From the NCBI GenBank assembly GCA_015680685.1, contig MNCI01006558.1, positions 69,975-121,024 on the forward strand: a stretch of DNA of 51,050 nucleotides. Reading direction: 5' to 3'. Source of the DNA: Gnetum montanum. Taxonomy: Eukaryota > Streptophyta > Gnetopsida > Gnetales > Gnetaceae. The notes beneath the pieces are model-generated. The model did not search any database and had not been told where the DNA came from. It saw only the letters and a list, made by a program, of their open reading frames with translations. The translations under genes and the position numbers were made by a program. Of the stretch, positions 12,301-23,525 are shown in pieces (the first letter of the stretch is position 1; every line of letters begins with the position of its first letter).

Positions 12301-12560
12301 CTTCTAGCCAAGTGGTTCAGATAATTGATCTAAGAAATGTCATTTTTTGATCAACAGTCCTTGAAAATCCTTACAACCTAATGTAGTTGATCACCCTATA
12401 TCTCTAGTACCCTCATCCTCTACATCAAACACATTTGAGAGCCCTTTAAACCGAACACCACCTAAGATCTACACTATGATGTTAACTCATGTTGTTTCTA
12501 TTTGGATCAAAGCTGGCAACATTCCTATGAAAATATCTAACTCATGTTGAACAGCAATAG
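12300..12560 (+). other. Gag-RT junction with no recognisable protease
   Basis: The protease is expected here. I find no D-S/T-G-A or hydrophobic G-R-P/A-W-L motif in any frame, unlike element B. It is either deleted or decayed beyond recognition. Confidence 0.4.
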
Positions 12561-13400
12561 AAAGACAAGCTGTTAAAGGTGGTTAACAAATGGCCAAAAA
12601 TATTTACTTGGTCATATCATGAACTAATTGGAATTAATCCAAGGATATGCTAGCATTGCATCTACATTGACTCGCCATAAAGCCAAGAAGGTAGCCACAA
12701 AGGTAGCTGAATCCCAAATTAAAATATATTGTCAAAGAGGAAATAGAACAACTCCTCAAGGTGAGGTTCATCTATCCCATTATGAATAGTGAGTGGATTA
12801 GCCCACTCATAATTGTGCTAAAGAAAGGTGACAAGTGGTGGGTTTGCATCGACTTTAGGCTATTGAATATGGTAACATTTAAAGATCATTTTTCATTGTC
12901 ATTTGTGAACCAAGTATTAGACACTATATTTGGACATTGCTATTATAGCTTCCTGGATGGTTATAGCTGTTATAAGCAAATCCAGATTGTGCCAGAAGAT
13001 CATGCCAAGATAACATTCACAAGTCCCTAGGAAACTTTTACATATTGTAAGATGTCATTTGGTCTATGCAATGCTCCTACAACATTTCAATGCCTAGTCC
13101 TTAGAATTTTTTCAACAATAGATTGGTAGTGGGGTAGTAGTCTTTATGGATGACTTTTCTACCTATGGAGCTATATTGGAGCAAGCTTTGGATCACCTTG
13201 AGCAAGTACTGAAAAGATGCATTGAAACAAACCTTAGGCTTAATTGGTAGAAAAGCCATTTAATGGTCTAGGAAGACATAGTATTGGGGCATAGAATTAC
13301 TCAAGAAAGGATTTAGGTAGACCCTGAAAAGATAAGGGTTATCCAAGGAATTACACATCATCCATAGATAATCAAAGATGTCTAATCATTACTTAGACAT
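12560..13400 (+). pseudogene. Reverse transcriptase of element A
   Basis: RT copies the element RNA into DNA in the particle. Visible in order: 'NKWPKIFTWSYHELIGI' (about 12590), 'EWISPLIIVLKKGDKWWVCI' (about 12790), 'CYYSFLDGYSCYKQIQI' (about 12940), 'MSFGLCNAPTTFQC' (about 13050) and the catalytic box 'VVFMDDF' at about 13138-13158, the gypsy version of Y-x-D-D. Stops (for example TAG at 13028-13030) and a frame change near 13100 break it. Confidence 0.85.
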
Positions 13401-13965
13401 ACTAGCTACTATCGGTGGTTTATAGAGAATTTCTCTAGGGTTGCAAAGTCATTGGTTAAGCTTACAAAAAAAGATGTTCCTTTCATTTGGACCAAGGAGT
13501 GTGAACATGCATTCCAATAGCTAAAGGAAAAACTCGTAAAAACTCCAATTCTATAGGTACCAAATTGTTCTAGACCATTTATATAATGGAAAATGCATCT
13601 AATTATGCCTTGGGAGTTGTGTTGATGTAGTTGGACATTAAGAAACATCCATACTGCATCCATTGTGCAATTTGAAGCATTGTGGGTGCATAGTTGAATT
13701 ACACCACAACTGAGAAAGGACTAATGGTAGTGGTGTATACTCTTGAAAAGTTCAAGTACTATGTGCTTAGCTATAAAGTGTTTGTGCACATAGACCATAG
13801 TATCATCTACTTGCTAATGAATAAGTCAATAGTGAGCCCCTGTATCATACGGTGGCTCATGATCTTACAAGAATTTGATCTCACAATGGTAGATCAAAAA
13901 GGGATTAAGAATGTGGTTGCTGACCATCTCTCTTGGTTAAGATGGGATAACAAAGAGAAGGAGAG
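13400..13965 (+). pseudogene. RNase H region of element A
   Basis: Follows RT directly. Seen: 'YYRWFIENFSRVAKSLVKLT' (connection), 'FIWTKECEHAF', and later 'NYTTTEKGLMVVVYTLEKFK', 'VFVHIDHSIIYLL', 'RWLMILQEFDLTMVDQKG' and 'VVADHLSWL'. This order and wording are typical of Ty3/gypsy RNase H. The first catalytic Asp region (about 13580) is frame-shifted. Confidence 0.8.
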
Positions 13966-14040
13966 TTCACTCTTTGATCAATTTCTAGAAAAACTCCTGT
14001 TTATAGGAGCAATAAATGAACAAATGCCCATACAACCAAA

Positions 14041-15260
14041 ATGATATGATGAAATTCTCACTTACCTTCTCACTCAAGAGATGCCACAAGATTTGGACTT
14101 TAGGAAGAGACAATAGTTTATTCATTGGGCTAAGTACTTAATGGACATCAATAGATACCTTTATAAGGTACATGCTAATGGCCTAGTTCATTGATGTGTC
14201 CTTGATATCGACCAATTGCACATTCCCTAGGATGCTCATGAAGGCCTTTGTGGAGGTCATTATGTAGGGAGATGCATGACCATAAAAATCTTGATGGTAG
14301 GATACTATTGGCCCACAATCTTTAGGGATGTCCATCAATTTTTTTGATCCTATGAATAGTATCAATAAGATGATGGAATGACCACTCAAATGGAAGGTCC
14401 TCAATAGTGGATTCAACCATTGGAGCCATTTGACATATGGGGCATATACTTCATGGGTCCCATTGCACCTATGTCTAATGGAATGCATACATCATCATAG
14501 CTATCGACTACTACACCAAATGAGCAAAAGCAGTAGTTGTCACTAACTGTACGTCATCCATCGCTACTCGATTTGCACAACAACATATTGTAAATAGGTT
14601 TGGTGTGCCACATGCACTAATTTTTGATGATGGAACCCATTTTATAGGTGCCACTTTTCAAAAGCTGATGTAACGCATGGGGGTTGAACATAAATTAACA
14701 ACACCCTATCACCCTTAAGCAAATGGTCAAGAAAAAGTCACCAATAGGGAAATCACAAAGATCTTAATGAGAACTGTAAGAAAATATAGGAAAAGATTAG
14801 ATCACAAAACTCAATGATGCCCTCTTGATTTACTGCTCAACATGGAAACTCCCTATAGGCTACTCTACTTATGAGTTGGTGTACGAAAAACTTCCAATAC
14901 TCCTAGTCCAATCTGAGCTTTGTATACTTTCAACAGCTTATGACTTAAACCTTGACTTGAGCCTAACACAAAGATAAATATTGATCAACCTAAATGTGCT
15001 AGATGAAAACTGATTAGTGGTCTTATCTTTGAATGAAGTGTACAAGGCATACAACAAGAAGTGTCATGACCTTGGAATCTAGAAAGAAAAATTTCAACCT
15101 AGAGATAAGGTTCTCTACTGGAATCCCATAAAAAAAAAGTTTTAAACATTATAGGAGGGATCTTATATAATTGATGAAACCTTTTCCTCTAGGGTCATGT
15201 TAATCTACAAACCTAAGAGCCCACACAAAAAGCAATTGGTCAACATCCAATAGGTGAAAT
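14041..15260 (+). pseudogene. Integrase of element A
   Basis: Integrase joins the DNA copy to the host genome. The zinc-binding region reads 'DAHEGLCGGHYVGRCMTIKI' at about 14229, followed by 'VGYYWPTIFRDVHQFF'. The catalytic core begins with 'LEPFDIWGIYFMGPIAP' (first Asp, about 14430). Later parts (frame-shifted) include 'KLNDALLIYCSTWKLPIGYS' (about 14803) and 'VLSLNEVYKAYNKKCHDLGI'. The C-terminus near 15100-15260 reads 'RDKVLYWNPIKKKF', like the usual gypsy GDLVLL-x-N segment. No chromodomain seen. Confidence 0.8.
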
Positions 15261-15873
15261 GTTTTATATTTCTTGAATATTTTATAGTTTCTTATATATT
15301 TTTTACTTTATTTTTGTGTGTGACTTTTCATTATTTTTGCTAATAAAAGTGCTTTATTACCATAAGTCATAGTGCCAATGTTGCTATTTAATAATGGTGG
15401 TTTGTGCTTACTATTTTTATTACCAATGTCTGGTTTCTAATTTTGAATTATGATGTCTGATAACTAAGACATGGTTTATTTTTCATGAAACAAGAAATGA
15501 GTCCATGTCAACCACCCATCCACAAACTCTATGGTTTTCCTTGTTTTGGAATTTTGAGGTCCCTTTCATTAAATAAACTTTTAATAAATTGGTGACCTTG
15601 GTAATTTCTAGAATTGGGAAGGGTTCAAAGGTTTGCATAGGGTGTGACTTCAAAGGGACTCAATACTCTTTGTACTTTTCTACTTACTTGCATGCTTGAG
15701 TGTTTTCATTAACTTTTTACCACTCTATGTCAACCAATAATAGGAAGTTAAATAAAGTCTTTGCATGGTGTGGTTCCCATCCAAACCCAAAAAAGTGAAA
15801 AAAAATAATGATGAGAATTCAAAGCACATCCCTTAAACAAATAAATGAGCTACAAGCATTGGTTATGGGCCTA

Positions 15874-15901
15874 GAAAGACATGTTACCCATGCCTAAAGG
15901 T
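15874..15901 (+). promoter_or_regulatory. Conserved motif AAAGACATGTTACCCATGC
   Basis: An exact 19-nt core plus 'CTAAAGG' after it. It occurs once in element A and twice in element B (about 22553-22580 with one change after the core, and 22647-22675), always between the end of pol or protease and the extra ORF. Surrounding sequence is far more diverged. Function unknown. Confidence 0.5.
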
Positions 15902-16618
15902 CCCCTCTAACTAAGGCTCTCTCTCACTTCCTACTTATCTTTTATTCTTTTTATGGAATAATGGTTGTTTTATGGAAGCACTCTTATGTCTTAAGGGGGT
16001 GTATTAGTCTTGGAGTGGTGATGCAAAGTCACTAGAAGTAGTTGGTTTTGGGTCTAGACTAAGGATGGATCTTTTCAAGTCATTGTAAATAAAAACTTCA
16101 TAATGGACTTCTTATGACCTCAATTTGGGATTCCATCCCACCTTCTCAGTCATCCATCTATGCTTCTTATAACTTGCCTCACCATCGATTTCTATATTAT
16201 GCTTAGTGTCTTAGTGTGACATGTTGGAATTCTTGGATAGATTCTCCCAAGTTGGTCCTTAACTTTTCATACCCATTAATCAACTATGGGGCCAATGGAC
16301 TCCTTAGTTGAGGTTATGCAAGGGAAAAAAAGCATGTGCTTACTATGGGAAAGACCCACTTGCATATCTCTTGGTTTGGATTGTTAAGCACCTTACCTTA
16401 GACATTGTTGCAATCATACCTTTTGCTTACCCCATTGTGCATCCTGCTCTATGCTCCTTAAACTCATAACATTCATTCTCCAAATCATTTTCTCAAATTT
16501 TTGAGTTTTCTGAACTCCAACATTCTCTTCTACTATTTTTATCATGTTCATGGCCTTTTGGGCTTCCATTGGACCCCCATTTCACTCAAAAATTTCTTAT
16601 ATTTTCAAAGTTTTCCAA

Positions 16619-16702
16619 AGTCAATAGTGATTAATTGCCATGTTAACTAGGCCTAGTCAACATAGTCAACCCTGTTGACACAAGCCAAAAACTCTATAAA
16701 TA
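16619..16702 (+). promoter_or_regulatory. Possible internal promoter for the extra ORF (W-box cluster + TATA)
   Basis: Three AGTCAA (TTGACT on the other strand) at 16619, 16655 and 16664 and one TTGACA at 16675 lie just before TATAAATA at 16695-16702. TTGACY is the core of the WRKY-bound W-box. The ORF begins about 340 bp downstream. The arrangement is seen; promoter activity is inferred. Confidence 0.4.
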
Positions 16703-17039
16703 CCATGACACACTTTGAGAATTTTTTTCATTTTCTAAACAATAATAGGGGAGCTTTTGCCATTTTTCAAAGCCCAAACTTTCCAACCGTTTATCCAAAT
16801 CACTGCATTCTTCAAACTTGTAGCTACCAAAGGCATGCTCTTAGTCATGGGGGCCACAAACCTTAAGGTTTCTAAGGAAATTTTTTGAAAATTTTTCTAA
16901 CTCCCCTAAAGGGTTAATGAATACAATGATAGAAAACCATCAATTTTTGAGAGTTAACCCTTTCAACACCCTTTGGTATGATTTATTAACATTAAAACAT
17001 AAATAAAATAATGATTAAATTTGATCAAATCAGCCATAA

Positions 17040-19995
17040 CCACAACTTATCCAAGTGCAACCTTCCCACGGAGATAAGGTATCACAAATTATTTCACGTT
17101 ATATACTAATTGCTAAACCCTGGTCATATTGTGATTATAACTGGCACCAAGATCGAAATGACCACAGGAGGAAGGACCATCTCAACCAAGAGAGAAATGA
17201 CCCAAATCTAGAAGGGGCCAATAGGAACAAGCTTAGGAACTAGCAGGGGAAACCCATGTAATGAGACCTTTTCAAGAGGAGCCCAAAGTGGAACCTATTT
17301 GACAAATTCTTGAAGAAGAGGCTACAATAGAACAATCACAATGAGGGGAGGCATCAGGACCCATACTAAGACTTGAAGTCATACTAACATAAGCCTACAT
17401 CAATACAATCAAGCCCCATGATGTCCAATGCTTAGTTCTCTAGGAACTCAACTTTGGACCAATTTTAGAACATGTCCCAGCAGAGGTGAAGACTCAATTA
17501 CAAATCTCTCCCATGTGGCCAATCATCACTTCCAATGGGGAGTGGTACATGGGAGAAATATACCTCTTCTAGAATAATAGAATGGTAGGTTCCACTAGGA
17601 AAATCAAGAACACTCAGGTTTCCTACTCAACTAAAGCCATCACACAGGCTCTTGGGTTGCTTGATTCTAGAACACAATTAGCAGAGCTATCTACATAGGT
17701 TGATCTAGAGGCTAAAAAGAAGTGGACCCAGTGGTGTTACAAGGTTTACTGTAAGGAGTTTGGTGTGCTCACACCAATGGAATGTATATATTTCAAGATA
17801 GTAGCCTATCACCTTAATCCAATGGTGAGGCCCAGTAAGGTCACTACCTTCTCCACCCAAACATGCACCACTCTAAATAGGATATTTTTAGCAAACGTTC
17901 CATAATTCATCTATCTAGAGATTGAAAAGTGTTTCAAAGAAAATGAACATGGAAGAAAAACCCTACCTTTCCCATGCCTCATACAAAAACTTTGTAGAAG
18001 GACATGGATAATTTGCTATGCCAATGACATAATTAGGCATGCTCCTATAGCCTTCTAGTTTGAAATGATGAAGGACAAGACACATGTCATGTTTAAAAAA
18101 GAGTAGCAACAACCATCACCTACACCACCTACTTAGGAAACAATGCTAGAAGCCCATGCAACCATTAAGCACTTACATGAAATCCAAGAATAGCACTTGT
18201 GTGAGTAGGAGTAGCAAGTAGGAATAAGTGGTAGAGATCCATTTGTATATCAAGCTACGATGAGTCATGTTAATGAGGTGGCTTGAAAAATTGGCCAAAT
18301 GGAGAGAGGTGGACCACTATTCTTTATCCAATAAATGTAGCTACCTGCAAGATCAAATCCCAATGCCTGAGAGGTAATAATGTCTCTATCTCAATACCAT
18401 CTATTCACAAAAATCTCTAAGAATTCCACCTCCTTTTTGGTGCACTTGGAGGAGGGCAAGGAAGAAACTGTACTAGTGATTTAGCACCAAGGATAAGAGA
18501 CAGCAATAGAAGTGGTTGTTAGTTGAATTGTAGAAACACTTAATGGATCTGTGACATCTATACTTGATGTATCTACACTTTAAGATGTGTAGACATCTAC
18601 AAGAACTATTAGCAAAATATTGAGTGCAACTTAGCATGAAGTGTTGTTGGACCAACTAGTGGGGACTAGGCAACTGATTCCGGACATCTTTGATTTTCTA
18701 GACACCATTACTGTGACCCAATCAAAGTTTCTTGAAGAAAAGGATAAATGCATCATCCTAGAAGGGTAACTTGAAATAGCTCAAGCACAAAAACAATGCT
18801 TGGCTACGGAAGTTGCTAAATTGCATGCACATTTTGCTAATCCCACACTTCTCAACCTAGTAATAACTAGAGATGAAGCTTTTCAGTAGCTTCAAGTACG
18901 ATGAAAACAAGTTAAGGTGGGAATGATCACAATCATCTTCAACCAATCTGTAGCAAAATTAAAAACCTACTCAATTCAAAAGAACTTGATTCAAATGCAC
19001 CAAGAAAATGAAACATTGATAGCAGAAAACCATCGCTTATGAAATGTTTATGCACAAAAACAATAGATGCATGAATTCATTCATCAACAATAGGAGTAGC
19101 TCACCAGGGTAAACATAAAATTGAGAAAATTGACTATAGATAATCACAATCTATCTATGGAGGAAATCCATGCCTTATGCCAGAAATCTACCATTGAAAT
19201 TACTACATAGAAAAATGAGGCTCTCAAATTTGAGAGAGTTAAGAATCACTACCTTAACTAGGTTGGCTTGCAGAAAGAAGTAAATGAGAAGCATATTCAA
19301 GTGGCTAAGGCAAAGGTAAATGAGGCCCTCCAGCAACTCCATCAAGGAAGAGAGGTGTGGCAACCTATCATTAATGGAATAAATGCCTACAACAAAGTAG
19401 AGATCCACTTGAAGGAGTTGCAATTCAAAGAAATGATAGAGTATATGGAATTGGCCAATCCTTGATATGAAAACTTGGTGATGTTGACTACTAGATGATC
19501 ATAGTTAGAACTCAAAAAGTAGGTGGCTAGCTTGTACCTACTGTACGTGGTTGATTTCAAGCACCACAAGGATACCAAGCAAAATCTTGAGACAACAAAT
19601 GCTACACTTGAAGTTCTCAAGGCATAATTCACTGATCAACAATCAACTACCAAGAATTTGGCCAAGAGAATGAATGATTACTAGGAGCTAAAAAATGCAG
19701 TTAAATCATTCAACATCGAGTGCAAGTACTTCGCTGCCTAGTTCAGTAATGCTAAGGAGCTATTCCTAGCAATTCCCTATCCTTGGGATGTGCCCATTCT
19801 GGCCCACATTAACAAAGCTATGTGAATTGTGCATGATCCCAAGAGTAAGAAGGAGAAAATGAAAGAATTGCTGGATGCTTTTTGCCTCCCACCAAAAGTT
19901 GTAGCTATAGTAGGACAACCATAGCTACCTCAGCCATTGCACATGCCCAAAGCCAACGAAGGTCCTTCAAAGCCTCAAGAACGTCCACCTCTCGG
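17040..19995 (+). pseudogene. Extra (env-position) ORF of element A: PF20167-like N-terminus + long coiled coil
   Basis: Lies between integrase and the 3' LTR. The N-terminal domain includes 'NGEWYMGEIYL' (a 17.53 kb segment reading as 'NGEWYM...' in frame), 'KKKWTQWCYKVYCKEFGVLT', 'YFKIVAYHLNP', 'KTLPFPCLIQKLCRRTW' (about 17960). These match the general pattern of the putative plant transposon protein domain in Athila-like elements. From about 18700 to 19700 the sequence is a long Glu/Lys/Gln/Leu-rich heptad-like coiled coil ('KEVNEKHIQVAKAKVNEALQ', 'HLKELQFKEMIEYMELANP'). The C-terminus is Pro-rich. No clear signal peptide or membrane segment, so a true envelope protein is not supported. 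Stops are of C-to-T type. Confidence 0.6.
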
Positions 19996-20230
19996 GACTA
20001 TCTGATCTTCTCAACCAGCTTTATGCCATCAGAGGACATGCTATCCAATTTTTCATAGTCATGTCATGGTGTTCAATTTTATGTCATGAACACCACAATT
20101 TTTGTAATGTCTTGAATTATACACTCAGGCACTCAGTTTTGTCAAGTCAATTTGTTAAGTCAAGAGTCAATCAATAATCCCATGCCTTCCCAATTTTGTA
20201 AAGGAACTCAAGGACAAGTTTTCATTCAAT

Positions 20231-20240
20231 TTTGGGGGTA
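20231..20240 (+). other. 3' polypurine tract of element A
   Basis: TTTTGGGGGTA immediately before the 3' LTR: the G-run expected for plus-strand priming. Confidence 0.7.
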
Positions 20241-21160
20241 TGATGAGTTGAAGATTAGCTACATCAACGAGGCCTCATTGATTGGGCCCTATCAACTAGG
20301 CCTTGTCAATGGATCATTTCATGTGTTGATGTGGTCTCATTGATGTAGGGCTTGTTCTTACCTATAAATATGTGCCAACTGACTATGTTTATGACATATG
20401 TCTTATCATAGTAGTAGTAGAGCTTTTGCAATTTTTTTTTCATTTGAGAGTTAGAATATTTCTCTAAGTGCTTGCAGCAAGAGTCAAAAAGTATATAGAT
20501 CTTTATTTAAGCACTGTTATACCTTAACACACTAGTGTGTATGACAATAAAGATGAGCCTTTTGATAAACCTTGCAACATTTAGAATAGATTAATGATTC
20601 ATTTATGCATTTATTATCTTCATTGAATATGTAATTAATTAAGCTATATTAGATTTCAAGTGATTTATTAATTAATTAAGCTAAATAGATTACATACATA
20701 TGTACGATCACTTCAAGTGTAAACATGTATTTGCTTGGTAACCCTAGTAGTGTTATTGATTGGTTCAACCAATAGCATAGCACTTGGTAATCCTAGTAGC
20801 AAATACATGGGTTTAGGACATATACAGATGGTGGAACAAGATGCTTATGTTAGGATTAGTTAGATATTAATTAGTTAGTTAGTTAGTTAATTAAGCCATT
20901 AAATTGCCTTATTTCTCTACTTTAAGCACCAAAAACATAAAATATAAAATAATAAAATTCATATTCCTTGATTACACATAACCATACTTTTGTACATCAC
21001 AAGTGTAATTGGTATGACAATGAATAACCGTTAGGGCAAGGTTCACTTCCTAGAAGACTAGTGTACTAGAAGACGTAGAGTCTATGGAATTCAACCGAAT
21101 CACATGTGAATGCTTCGTGATTTGTATGGTTGGGCATAAGGGTACCTATGCCACTCATTA
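20241..21160 (+). mobile_element. 3' LTR of element A
   Basis: TGATGAGTTG to CACTCATTA, about 920 bp, homologous to 8960-9858 throughout. Followed by ACCAC, the second copy of the target duplication. Confidence 0.9.
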
Positions 21161-21165
21161 ACCAC
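21161..21165 (+). other. Target-site duplication, right copy (element A)
   Basis: ACCAC, against ATCAC on the left. Confidence 0.7.
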
Positions 21166-21900
21166 CTCTAAAGAAGAGTAACATCTAATTTGAGCTTGCT
21201 AACCAGTCAATCCTAGTTCCACTAGGATAGGTGGATGATGTGATTACAACCATCAGTGACTAGTCCTACCTTGCTGATTTCCTCATCATTCATGTGAAAA
21301 ATGATGACAAGGAATTTCCAATCATTATGGGGAGAGCATGGCTTAGCATAATGGATGCTAAGTTAAGCATGAGAGATTTAGCAATTGAAATCTCTAAGGA
21401 AGACATGCATGGAGCCATATATACATAGCAGATTCAATGCATTACTATTGATAAAAAAGGGTGTAGTTGTTGACTACCATTATAGAACATCAACATAATC
21501 CTTATACTAGTCCATAATAGATGTGAAAAACAAGTGTGTGCACAAGAAAAAGCATGGGTCACTAAACAAAAAGATACCTAGTGGCCAAAAATTGAGAACC
21601 TTAACTCATCTAAAATATGCATGGAACAATTTGATCCATGTATTAATTCCCATTCTAAGAAGATGATTCCAACTAAGAGTCCAAAACTAAAACTGTTAAA
21701 TCACAATCATACACCACTAGGAAAAGCAAACAAAAACTTAGATGATCATGATTCCATTACCATCAAGATTAATTGGGACAATAATTGAAAAGTAAAATCA
21801 ATAAGAATGGTAAGTGAACCACCTATAGTGTATGATCCAAGAGATCTAGGCAGGATCTTCTGAATACTTTTCCATGAGTTAAATTATGGGGGAGATGCCT
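21166..21900 (+). pseudogene. Protease C-terminal half and linker of element B
   Basis: Resumes the protease interrupted at 8954, in the frame expected if element A and one duplication are ignored. Seen: 'FELANQSILVPLG', 'VDDVITTISD', 'SYLADFLIIHV', 'FPIIMGRAWLSIMDAKLSM' (the conserved G-R-P/A-F/W-L of gypsy proteases), then a Lys/Asn-rich linker ending 'PPIVYDPRDLGRIF'. After about 21900 coding character stops: no RT motif follows. Confidence 0.65.
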
Positions 21901-21916
21901 TATCTTGATACCTGAA

Positions 21917-22170
21917 TTAATAAGTATTTTTCAATTTTTTATTTTACAATTCTTTTTGATTTCTAATTTCTTGATGTACTTTTCACATTCTTTGACATTT
22001 TCTCATTATTTTAAACTTTTCATTTCTTAAATTTTTGATATTCTTTGATATTTTTCAATTCTTTAATAATTTTTCATTCTTTAACATTTTTCATTTTTTA
22101 CATTCTTTTTCAATTCTTACTATTTTTTTCATACTTTGTTTTCACTTCCTTTGAAAATAATTTTGATTGT
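21917..22170 (+). repeat. T-rich degenerate repeat (TTTTCAATTCTTT type)
   Basis: About 250 bp, over three-quarters A+T, with recurring TTTTTCAATTCTTT and TTTTTCATTCTTT words. Element A has a shorter T-rich block at the matching place (15264-15350). Confidence 0.5.
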
Positions 22171-23479
22171 TAATAAAACATATTACAGATAAGGCAAGAT
22201 GTAGTCCAATAAAGTGAAGATTTATGTATGTTATTAGGTCATAAGAAACTAATTATTTGAACAGTGAACCCACACCATCCATCCATCCATCCCATTAATA
22301 AAAGGTTCTTACCATGGCCATAATGATATTCTTCTCATCATACAACTAAGAATAAACTTGTAATCATTATGCCTAGACCCAAAAGTGAAGAACCAAGTGG
22401 GAATGCAAAGGGTGTGAGATTGAGGTGATTTGTGGACTCTCTTGGATTAATTCTGTATGTTCTATCATGTTTCTAAGGTTGTATTATACCTTTGTAGATC
22501 TAATGAAAAATGGAATTAAGATTATAATAAGTGTTGTGTAACCATGTCACTAGAAAGACATGTTACCCATGCTTAAAGGTAGTCCTCTGGTAAGGTTAAC
22601 ATAGATAAAAAACAAATAGCATAGAATCAATTTTTGGGGTCTCATTGGAAAGACATGTTACCCATGCCTAAAGGTAGATGACTTCTTAAAAATATAAATA
22701 ATCAAAAGTTCCATGAATAAACTCCTCCCTTAGACAATGCGCCAAGTGACAATACTCATAGCAATAGTGGTAGTCTTACAATTGTAATTCCAAGAGATGA
22801 GACAATCTGATGTCATTGAATGTGGTCTAGATCTTGTTTAAATCTTAGATAGAAAGACTAATGATTACTTTAACCACTAATAAAGCACAATAATTCATTA
22901 TGCTTATGGTAAGATACCTCACATCCCGATTTCTACAATCCCTTCTAAGTCCATCTCATTTCACTATTTGAATGATCATAACTTGTGGTTTTGTATAACA
23001 TAGAGTCATTTTCTTAATTTGGTGGTACTAACATGTGTGTTTTGCTAAAAATGTATGTGTTACATTCAACACATCAAGTGCCTAAGGAAGCTTTAGGTGT
23101 GGTTATATAAGGGCATTAAGTGCTAGAGCTTGCTTTGTAGAGGACCCACTTGTATAACTATTGTATCTTATACCTGCCAAGTGATTCCACATCATCTTGA
23201 GCCTTCTAACATTAATAAACATCAATAAAAACTTATCCTATCATTCAAACTATATGTTCTAACAACATGGCCTCATTACCCTTCTTATTTAGCTTATTCA
23301 CACTTCATGAAATTTCTTAGTCCAAGATTCCTTCTTTATGAAATTTCAATGATAACTTTTCAAAAATTGTGCATCTATCCATCACCCAGATCCTCTAAAT
23401 AAGCTTTAAACCTTCTAGAAATCCACAAAACTTCATTTTCATTTGTAAAACATTGTGAGAAAATTACAAATTTTGCACT

Positions 23480-23525
23480 CGATATCAAGCATCTGATATT
23501 GGGGCCCCTCTAATATTGGATCCAT
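23480..23525 (+). promoter_or_regulatory. GATATC modules inside element B
   Basis: GATATCAAGCATCTGATATT followed by CTAATATTGGATCC: the module type found in the U3 of family B LTRs, here about 600 bp before the extra ORF. The minus-strand relative has it too (4841-4882). Confidence 0.45.

Larger units (their letters stand above)
15260..16960 (+). other. Non-coding region between integrase and the extra ORF (element A)
   Basis: No supported ORF. It holds a T-rich start (15264-15350), a 19-nt motif shared with element B (15874-15901), a G-run resembling a polypurine tract (about 15991-16001), and a W-box cluster followed by a TATA box (16619-16702). Confidence 0.5.
8960..21160 (+). mobile_element. 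Element A: full-length Ty3/gypsy LTR retrotransposon (Athila/Tat-like)
   Basis: 12.2 kb, flanked by 5-bp duplications. Order: 5' LTR, tRNA-Asp PBS, gag, RT, RNase H, integrase, about 1.7 kb of non-coding DNA with a possible internal promoter, a coiled-coil extra ORF, polypurine tract, 3' LTR. The RT and RNase H style ('NYTTTEKGL', 'LQEFDLTMVDQKG', 'VVADHLSWL') points to the non-chromovirus (Athila/Tat) group, and I see no chromodomain after integrase. All ORFs carry many transition-type stops and the element is dead. No clear protease catalytic motif is visible between gag and RT, so that section may be deleted. It sits inside the protease gene of element B and is therefore younger. Confidence 0.85.

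Noticed and set aside
14183-14488. 101-codon minus-strand ORF
   Set aside because: Opposite the integrase zinc-binding and core region of element A. Shadow.
17040-19995. Extra ORF as a true retroviral-type envelope
   Set aside because: No signal peptide, membrane anchor or cleavage-site pattern visible; long coiled coil alone is not enough.
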